Shown: positions 58,805 to 64,000 of the stretch, in pieces | Layout: the number at the start of each line of letters is the position of its first letter | How positions within the stretch are numbered: the first letter of the stretch is position 1 | DNA from: Actinopolyspora mzabensis | Lineage (GTDB): Bacteria > Actinomycetota > Actinomycetes > Mycobacteriales > Pseudonocardiaceae | NCBI RefSeq assembly: GCF_900101095.1 | Contig: NZ_FNFM01000010.1 | Location: 124,001-188,000, forward strand | Length of the DNA: 64,000 nt | Direction: 5' to 3' | Program-made: the position numbers and the translations under genes | The notes under the pieces: generated by a model | The model's input: only the letters and a program-made list of their open reading frames with translations | Database searches by the model: none | What the model was told of the DNA's origin: nothing

Positions 58805-59176
58805 ATGGAAGACGGACTGCAGCGTCCTCGAAACGATCTCGACCATCCGAACGGAACCCGGCTGACACAGCCGGAGTGCCCGCACCCGCGGGAGCGACTG
58901 CGTTGGCTCGGTGACTTCACCGGACCGTTCGAGCAGTGGCTGGTTCAGATCGACTGTCTGCGGTGCGGCGGTTCCTGGGATCTCAACTCCCGGGACAGCA
59001 ATGCTCCCTGGGAGCAGGTGACCCAGCTGCTGGACGAAGGCAGGTTCAGCAAGCTGTGTCCACGTATCGGTCCGGTACCGGGTGAGACCCGGGCGGCCGC
59101 TGCCGTCAACGCCCGCAATTCGGAGATTCTGCACGATCTCAAGAACATGGGTGCGGTGAAGTTCCCGATCGACTGA
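58805..59176 (+). CDS. Small Cys-containing protein, function unknown
   Basis: A 123-residue protein. It has a CPHPRERLRWLG segment near residue 25 and DCLRCGGSWDLN near 50, a C-x-H...C-x-x-C spacing that could bind a metal. It ends in a helical stretch (NARNSEILHDLKNMGAVKFPID). I do not recognise the family. It precedes a DUF397 gene by about 75 bp and lies behind the paired repeats at 58714-58748. Confidence 0.65.
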   Translation: MEDGLQRPRNDLDHPNGTRLTQPECPHPRERLRWLGDFTGPFEQWLVQIDCLRCGGSWDLNSRDSNAPWEQVTQLLDEGRFSKLCPRIGPVPGETRAAAAVNARNSEILHDLKNMGAVKFPID

Positions 59177-59250
59177 AGGCGCGGCTCGTTGTGGGTTCGT
59201 GTTCCGGGTGTCTCGGACTCTCGGGCCGCAGGATTCGAGGAGGAGCTGTT

Positions 59251-59454
59251 ATGAGCTTCGACTGGTCGCAGGCCACCTTCCGCAAGGCGGAAGCCTCCAG
59301 CATCGAGGGCACCGAGTGCGTCGAAGTCGCACGACTCGGTGACATTTACGGGATGAGGAACTCACGTGATCCCGACGGGCCGGTACTCGAGTTCACCGTG
59401 GCGGAGATGGCGGCATTCGCTTCCGGAATCCGCAACGGTGAGTTCGGAGTCTGA
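59251..59454 (+). CDS. DUF397 protein without an adjacent XRE regulator
   Basis: ATG 59251, after GAGGAGGAG, gives 67 residues with DUF397 features: the WSQATFRKAEASS opening, GTECVEVARLGDIYGMRNSRDPDGPVLEFTVAEMAAFASGI and the terminal GEF. In actinobacteria DUF397 proteins usually pair with an XRE/HTH regulator, as in the WhiJ and BldB-linked systems, and may act as antitoxin-like partners. No HTH gene lies next to this one. Confidence 0.88.
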   Translation: MSFDWSQATFRKAEASSIEGTECVEVARLGDIYGMRNSRDPDGPVLEFTVAEMAAFASGIRNGEFGV

Positions 59455-59664
59455 AGGACTCTTCCGTCCTTCCGGCGTGTCATCCGATTCGGGGGTGGTC
59501 GCATCCGGCATCGTCGCGCACGAGCGTCCGAGTGGACCTCGATCGTGATCGATCGCTCCTGCTGCTCGGCGTGGCGTGAGGTCTGCTCACCCGCACCCCT
59601 CACCACGACGAGCGGGCAGGCGGTTCCGATGGGTGTCCCTCGCCCCTCGGGGTGGTAGCTTCGG

Positions 59665-60126
59665 TCAGTCCTCTCCGGTGACGATCCGCTCGCCTTCCAC
59701 GTGAACCGCGATGCCGGGAAGCGCGGTGCGGGCCGGACCACTGACCACCTCACCCGTGGCGGATTCGAACACCGAGTTGTGGCAGGGGCAGCGCAGCTGA
59801 TCGCCGTCGGCCCGCACCGTGCATCCCATGTGGGTGCACACCGCACTGTGCGCGGTGAACTCCCCCGCGCTCGGCTGGGCCAGCGCGATCTGTTCGTTCT
59901 CGGGGCCCTCGGTTATCAACGCGCCACCGACCGGAACCTCGTCCACACGTGCCAGTGCGCTGTCCTGTTTCGGGCTTTCCCCCGTCGATGAGCCGGCCTC
60001 CTCGGTGGTCGTCAACGAGGAACCGCTGTAGGAACCGTCCCCGCAGCCGCTCAACGCCGTGGCGCCCGCGACGGCCCCTCCGGTGATCAGAAATCGACGA
60101 CGGGAGGTCGCTCGTTCGGAACTCAT
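59665..60126 (-). CDS. Rieske [2Fe-2S] lipoprotein
   Basis: A 153-residue protein. The N-terminus has a twin-arginine motif (SRRRFLITGG) and a lipobox LSGC with Cys28, so it should be exported by Tat and anchored as a lipoprotein. After a Ser/Thr-rich linker, the Rieske domain has CTHMGC (Cys97, His99, Cys102) and CPCHNSVF (Cys113, Cys115, His116), i.e. both cluster ligand pairs and the disulphide. It probably carries electrons outside the membrane; the partner is unknown. Confidence 0.93.
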   Translation of the reverse strand: MSSERATSRRRFLITGGAVAGATALSGCGDGSYSGSSLTTTEEAGSSTGESPKQDSALARVDEVPVGGALITEGPENEQIALAQPSAGEFTAHSAVCTHMGCTVRADGDQLRCPCHNSVFESATGEVVSGPARTALPGIAVHVEGERIVTGED

Positions 60127-60279
60127 TTCGCCTCCGAGCTGTCACTCGCGTCGAACCGCGCAATACCGGCATAGTGGCACGGTCGCCGAGTGCGGTACAG
60201 CGGTTCCGGTAAGTGAACGGAGCGCGCAGGCCTCGGCGAACCTGGTGACGGACACTTCGACGGCGGAGCTGGAAATACC

Positions 60280-60669
60280 ATGAGCCCTTCTGACCGAGCC
60301 GGACGCGCAACCGCCGAGCTGTTGAGGACACTGGTGGCGACAGGACTGCTCATGTCCGCCGTGGTGCACCTCGAACTCTGGGCTCAAGGTGTGCGCGACG
60401 TAGCGGTGATCGGACCGCTCTTTCTGCTCAACGCGGTCGCGGGGCTGGTGCTCGCTTTCGTGTTGCTGTGGTGGAAGCACTGGCTCCCCGTCCTCGGTGC
60501 GCTCGGTTTCGGGGTTCTCACGCTGGTGGCCTTCTTCCTCGCCGTCACCATCGGCCTGTTCGGTTCCGAGGAGGTGGCGATGGGGGTTCCGCAGCTGCTG
60601 GCCGGGGTAGCCGAGGGCGTCGTGATCGTGGCCGCGGTCCCGCTGCTGTTGCTCGGCAGTCACGACTGA
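60280..60669 (+). CDS. Four-helix membrane protein, function unknown
   Basis: A 129-residue protein with four hydrophobic segments (about 13-33, 42-62, 67-90 and 105-125). The LLMSAVVHLELW and GPLFLLNAVAGLVLAFVLLWWKHW stretches resemble small actinobacterial membrane proteins of unknown role. It lies divergent from the Rieske gene. Confidence 0.75.
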   Translation: MSPSDRAGRATAELLRTLVATGLLMSAVVHLELWAQGVRDVAVIGPLFLLNAVAGLVLAFVLLWWKHWLPVLGALGFGVLTLVAFFLAVTIGLFGSEEVAMGVPQLLAGVAEGVVIVAAVPLLLLGSHD

Positions 60670-60683
60670 GTGGCGTGCCGCCA

Positions 60684-60717
60684 CCGTTCCCGCGATTCCG
60701 GGCGCTCGCGGGAACGG
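60684..60717. terminator. Terminator hairpin between convergent genes
   Basis: CCGTTCCCGCGA (60684-60695) and TCGCGGGAACGG (60706-60717) form a perfect 12-bp stem with a 10-nt loop. Confidence 0.8.
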
Positions 60718-60753
60718 GGCCGTGAGCCTCGCGGTGGTCCGCCGCACGGAGGT

Positions 60754-61413
60754 TCAAGGTATCCCGTCCCGCCAGATGGTGAAGGCCACGCGCAGTCCCA
60801 ACGCGATCAACACCAGGCCGGTGGTCGACTCCAGCGCCGTACGGAACCAGCGGCGGCGCAGCACGCCCTGGATGCCGCCGAACAACCAGGAAGTCAGCCG
60901 CCACCACAGCAGCCCGACAGCGATGAACGCCAGTGCCAGTTGCAGTGAGGTTCTCGCGTGTGGTTCGTTCGGCCCGACGAACTGGGGCAGCAGTGTCAGG
61001 AACAGCACCGCGATCTTCGGATTGAGCAGGTTACTCAAGAGTCCCTGCCGGTAAGCCGCACTCCTTCCGAGGGTGTCCGGGGCGGCCGTGACCCCCGAAT
61101 CGGACGGGGTCGCGAGCGTCCGGTTAGCACGCACGGCACCCAGCAGGCTTTGGAATCCCAGCCAGAGCAGATATCCCGCTCCGGCGGTCCGAAGCGTCGC
61201 GTAGGCCGTGGCCGAAGTGGCCAACACGGTCGACAGCCCGATGACCGAGGCGGTCGCGTGCACCCCCAACCCGCTGCAGCATCCGAGTCCGGTCCACCAC
61301 ATCGCGGTCGCTCCGCCACGCAGACTGTTGCGCAGCCCGAGAGTGATGTCGGGGCCGGGGGCTACCGTGATCAGAACGGCCAGGACCAGGAACGGCAACA
61401 GTTGATCGGGCAC
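60754..61413 (-). CDS. LysE/RhtB-family amino acid exporter
   Basis: A 219-residue membrane protein (GTG start) with about six hydrophobic segments. The family motif is at the N-terminus (VLITVAPGPDITLGLRNSLRGG) and the second conserved stretch is YRQGLLSNLLNPKIAVLFLTLLPQF. Members export amino acids or homoserine/homoserine lactones. The substrate is unknown. Confidence 0.9.
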   Translation of the reverse strand: MPDQLLPFLVLAVLITVAPGPDITLGLRNSLRGGATAMWWTGLGCCSGLGVHATASVIGLSTVLATSATAYATLRTAGAGYLLWLGFQSLLGAVRANRTLATPSDSGVTAAPDTLGRSAAYRQGLLSNLLNPKIAVLFLTLLPQFVGPNEPHARTSLQLALAFIAVGLLWWRLTSWLFGGIQGVLRRRWFRTALESTTGLVLIALGLRVAFTIWRDGIP

Positions 61414-61489
61414 GTTCCGAGGTTAGGCGTCGGAGTCCACCGCGCTCATAGGTTTCGACGAGACGACCGCACCGCGTCGTGCGCTCCCG

Positions 61490-62071
61490 TTACGAGCCGT
61501 TGGCCTCTTCCGCTCCACCTCGTTCGTACAACAACAACAGCGTGTAGGCGGCGATGGACTGCGCATCGGTTACCTCACCCTGCCGGATCATCCTTTCGAA
61601 TTCCGCGCGTGTGAACCAGGCCGAGCGCATGTCCTGTTCCTCCACTTCCCGTTCGTGCTCACCGGGGGTGAGCCCGGTGGCGAGGAAGGCGCGACCCCGT
61701 TGACTGGACAGTCCGGGCGCCACGTCCAGCGAACCGAGTTCGACGAGACGCTCTGCCCGCAGACCGGTCTCCTCGCGCAGCTCGCGCCCGGCGAGCTCCA
61801 GCTCGTCGAGCTCCACGAGACCGGGTGCGGTTCCCTGTGGAAACTCCCAGCGGCGTATCCCCAGTGGATAGCGGTACTGTTCGACCAGCTGCACTCGTTC
61901 GACCCCCGGAACATCGCTCACCTCACCGGTTTCCAACGGGATGATCAGAGCGTAGTTGGGTTTGTCCACGACGCCGTAGATCCCGTCGGAACCGTCGGCA
62001 CGTCGGACGGCGTCCTCGCGGACGGTCATCCACGCATTGGCGTAAACCTGCCTACTGTTCTCGGTTCGCAT
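61490..62071 (-). CDS. Nudix hydrolase
   Basis: From ATG 62071 the product has 193 residues. The Nudix box ends RELREETGL (96-104), preceded by [21 protein letters not shown]. The spacing of the first glycine is one residue longer than the classic box. The overall plan ([10 protein letters not shown]...WEFPQG) resembles ADP-ribose pyrophosphatases. It is divergent from nucS. Confidence 0.88.
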   Translation of the reverse strand: MRTENSRQVYANAWMTVREDAVRRADGSDGIYGVVDKPNYALIIPLETGEVSDVPGVERVQLVEQYRYPLGIRRWEFPQGTAPGLVELDELELAGRELREETGLRAERLVELGSLDVAPGLSSQRGRAFLATGLTPGEHEREVEEQDMRSAWFTRAEFERMIRQGEVTDAQSIAAYTLLLLYERGGAEEANGS

Positions 62072-62165
62072 CTGCTCGGTCCTCTTCGGATGTGGATCCC
62101 GTTCCGGATGTGGTTCCGGTAGGCGGTTGTCGGAAGTGGTGGGTCTTGCCTTTACGCTCTGTCGA

Positions 62166-62825
62166 GTGCGTCTGGTAATCGCTTCCTGCAAGGTCGACTA
62201 CATCGGCAGGCTCAACGCTCATCTGCCGTTGGCGACACGACTACTGTTGATCAAAGCCGATGGTTCGGTGTCCGTGCACTCCGACGACCGAGCCTACAAG
62301 CCGTTGAACTGGATGAGTCCGCCCTGCTGGCTGATCGAGGATCCCGATGTGTGGACCGTGCAGAACAAGGCGGGCGAGAAGCTGGTCATCGACATCAAGG
62401 AGATCCTGCAGGACTCCAACTACGAGTTGGGGGCGGAACCGGGGCTGGTCAAGGACGGTGTCGAGTCGCACCTGCAGCAGTTGCTCGCCGAGCACGTCAG
62501 CACGCTCGGTGACGGTTGGAGCCTGGTTCGTCGGGAGTATCCGACCCCGATAGGCCCGGTCGACCTGATGTGCCGGGACTCCGAGGGCGGCAACGTCGCC
62601 GTCGAGATCAAGCGGCGTGGCGAGATCGACGGAGTCGAACAGTTGACCCGCTATCTCGAGCTGCTCAACCGTGACCCCGTGCTGGCACCCGTCGGGGGTG
62701 TTTTCGCGGCGCAGCAGATCAAACCCCAGGCACGGACGCTCGCGGAGGATCGCGGCATCCGCTGTGTGACGCTGGACTACGAACGACTGCGGGGAATCAC
62801 GCCGGACGAGTACCGGCTCTTCTGA
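62166..62825 (+). CDS. nucS: Mismatch-specific endonuclease NucS
   Basis: GTG 62166 gives 219 residues. The N-terminal DNA-binding domain ([39 protein letters not shown]) is followed by the RecB-like nuclease core with [31 protein letters not shown] and the C-terminal [15 protein letters not shown] that can contact the sliding clamp. NucS replaces MutS/MutL in many actinobacteria. TACGCT lies 7 nt before the start, suggesting a leaderless mRNA. Confidence 0.96.
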   Translation: MRLVIASCKVDYIGRLNAHLPLATRLLLIKADGSVSVHSDDRAYKPLNWMSPPCWLIEDPDVWTVQNKAGEKLVIDIKEILQDSNYELGAEPGLVKDGVESHLQQLLAEHVSTLGDGWSLVRREYPTPIGPVDLMCRDSEGGNVAVEIKRRGEIDGVEQLTRYLELLNRDPVLAPVGGVFAAQQIKPQARTLAEDRGIRCVTLDYERLRGITPDEYRLF

Positions 62826-62964
62826 ACGCCAGGTGGGACGCGGTTCGCCGACGGGCTTCCGGGGGAGTCGCCATCGTGCCTACTCGAAGTGCGTGATCCC
62901 GCAGCGAGGGGCTGTCGGAGGTTCCGCCGCGACACCAGCCGCGCGATACATGCGCGGAACACTC

Positions 62965-63222
62965 TCAGAGCCTGCGGAGTCCGTGCAGAATCCGCTCCAT
63001 CAGCTCCATGTCCGGCGAGTTCACCCGAGGTGTACTCCAACGGTGGGCGGGGAATTCGGAAGGGCGGTACGGCGCTGGGGCGGTGGCTCTCGGGGAGTGC
63101 TGCCGTGGCAGTTCGCCCCGGAACGCGGTTACGTAACGATGTGTCCGACACGGGCGTGGTGCCCGCGGCAGCGGTTCCACATCGAGAGGAGGAAGTGTTT
63201 CGGGAATGGCGGGAGCCGTCAC
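62965..63222 (-). CDS. Small protein of unknown function (85 residues)
   Basis: GTG 63222 overlaps the stop of the 65-residue frame by 4 bp (GTGA). The product is Pro/Arg-rich and polar, and ends in a more conserved-looking stretch (SPDMELMERILHGLRRL) that could be an amphipathic helix. I do not recognise it. Coupled translation with the gene before it is the main support. Confidence 0.45.
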   Translation of the reverse strand: MTAPAIPETLPPLDVEPLPRAPRPCRTHRYVTAFRGELPRQHSPRATAPAPYRPSEFPAHRWSTPRVNSPDMELMERILHGLRRL

Positions 63223-63416
63223 TGTTCGGTTTCCTTGCCGCGTTTCGGGGTGCGAGTCGTCGGAGTGAGCACCGTGGTGGTGTGATCCCCCGGGGCGGCG
63301 TCCGGGTGTGCCACGGCGATCGCTTCCGTCACGGCTCCGGTCGACATCCGGCCTTCGCCGGGCAGCCACCGACGTCGTGTCCACGCCGTCGCCCACTGTT
63401 GGGTCCGTCCGCTCAC
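63219..63416 (-). CDS. Small protein of unknown function (65 residues)
   Basis: GTG 63416 is preceded by a strong GAGGAGG box at 7 nt. The product is basic at the start (SGRTQQWATAWTRRRWLPGEG) and Thr-rich near the end. There is no membrane segment. No family is recognised. Confidence 0.45.
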   Translation of the reverse strand: MSGRTQQWATAWTRRRWLPGEGRMSTGAVTEAIAVAHPDAAPGDHTTTVLTPTTRTPKRGKETEQ

Positions 63417-63476
63417 GGAAGTGCCTCCTCGCTCGTTGGCTCGGGTTCGGCCTTCTTGTCCCGCGACCGGGCCGGT

Positions 63477-63587
63477 TCACCCATGAGGTGTGCCGCGCCG
63501 TGGTGTGGCGGAGAGCCAACGCAGTAGCAACCAGGGGCCCACCACCAGTGTCACAGCCAGTAGTGCCAGTACGGCGGCGATGCTCAT
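63477..63587 (-). CDS. 36-residue single-pass membrane protein
   Basis: ATG 63587 follows a near-perfect CAGGAGGTGA box. The peptide MSIAAVLALLAVTLVVGPWLLLRWLSATPRR is one membrane helix with a short basic tail. Such miniproteins often assist a transporter or membrane complex, but no such gene is inside the window. The first of three minus-strand small frames. Confidence 0.6.
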   Translation of the reverse strand: MSIAAVLALLAVTLVVGPWLLLRWLSATPRRGTPHG

Positions 63588-64000
63588 CGATTCACCTCCT
63601 GTGGTGGGTACGATGCTATTTGTGACTTCCTTTTCGCGGTAGATGTTCGGAATCCACTGCACTTTTCGAGTTAATATCTCTCCCTGGTAGTGGCCCATGT
63701 AGCGGTTGTGCGGTGCGGATTCTCGACGGTGTGTGTTCGGTCGGATGCCACGGTGGCGAGACCCTTCCGGATGTTCGAGTGTGATTCATTTTTATGATTA
63801 CTCTTCGTGTCTATTTGTTGATCTTTCTTGTCATGCTGTGCGATGTCCAACCTCGGTTGCGCTCGTGTTGGTTCCCGTTTTCGTTCCGGTTCGACGCTGC
63901 CGCGCTGCCGCGGAGTCGCGCGGTATGTCCGCGCCGGGCTGGATGTCGTAGTACGGACTACCCCTGATCGGCTAGGATGATCTTCCGTTCGGCCGCTTGG
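63588..64000. other. Intergenic right end, upstream of the small-protein genes
   Basis: The stretch 63660-63860 is clearly richer in A and T than the rest of the window. TAGGAT near 63974 may be a -10 box for a plus-strand gene beyond the end. No supported gene is seen. Confidence 0.4.

Overview
The window is chromosomal DNA of a high-GC Gram-positive bacterium of the Actinomycetota, most plausibly a Pseudonocardiales-type genus (Saccharopolyspora/Actinopolyspora-like; the genus is inference). Evidence: very GC-rich codons, many GTG/TTG starts, stop-start overlaps of the TTGA/ATGA type, leaderless-looking -10 boxes, NucS mismatch repair, MurA with Asp117, a DUF397 protein, and the block argS-lysA-hom-thrC-thrB-rho-rpmE-prfA-prmC-tsaC-wecA-atpIBEFHAGDC-DUF2550-pduO-murA-nucS. 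That block has the same order as Mycobacterium tuberculosis around Rv1292-Rv1321. Both ends run into neighbouring chromosome.

Layout. (1) 0-0.35 kb: a cobalamin riboswitch on the minus strand, controlling a gene left of the window; then a secreted-type serine beta-lactamase-fold hydrolase. (2) 2.3-10.4 kb: a sugar-acid catabolic regulon. It has a sodium:solute symporter, an IclR repressor, and an operon of a U32-like TIM barrel, an enolase-superfamily dehydratase, a zinc alcohol dehydrogenase and a ketoglutarate-semialdehyde-type aldehyde dehydrogenase. Three copies of one 16-bp palindrome tie transporter, regulator and operon together. (3) 10.4-14.9 kb: a secreted GH74 xyloglucanase and a glucose/sorbosone dehydrogenase, each with a perfect CebR-type operator. 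(4) 14.9-20.8 kb: a patatin-like protein and a ureABCFGD urease operon without ureE. (5) 20.8-28.3 kb: a DUF1707 protein, a PAS-PAS-GGDEF-EAL protein with a degenerate GGDEF motif, a secreted lipase, a DHA2-type MFS exporter and a secreted esterase. (6) 28.3-31.2 kb: a small decayed accessory patch beside tRNA-Arg(CCG), with a truncated ABC ATPase, a frameshifted TetR gene, and a frameshifted RelA/SpoT-domain gene overlapping an intact 96-residue partner. (7) 31.6-58.6 kb: a conserved housekeeping core (zinc efflux, ArgS, aspartate-family amino acids, Rho, L31, RF1 and its methylase, t6A synthesis, WecA, the complete F-type ATP synthase, corrinoid adenosyltransferase, MurA). (8) 58.6-64 kb: a small Cys-rich protein with an orphan DUF397 protein behind phased direct repeats, a Rieske lipoprotein, membrane proteins, a Nudix hydrolase, NucS, and three overlapping or closely spaced small minus-strand ORFs of unknown function.

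Dispersed non-coding repeats are a feature of the window. A short palindrome (CGATTTCGCGAGAAATCG and variants) occurs five times at the 3' ends of genes. A long hairpin-forming element of about 105 bp occurs twice, 52 kb apart. A 41-bp sequence occurs twice in opposite orientation. No rRNA operon, CRISPR array, intact insertion sequence or integrase was seen. No clear new multi-gene system is evident. The best candidates for something undescribed are the RelA/SpoT-partner pair, the U32-like enzyme heading the sugar-acid operon, the DUF397 locus with its phased repeats, and the small-ORF trio at the right end.
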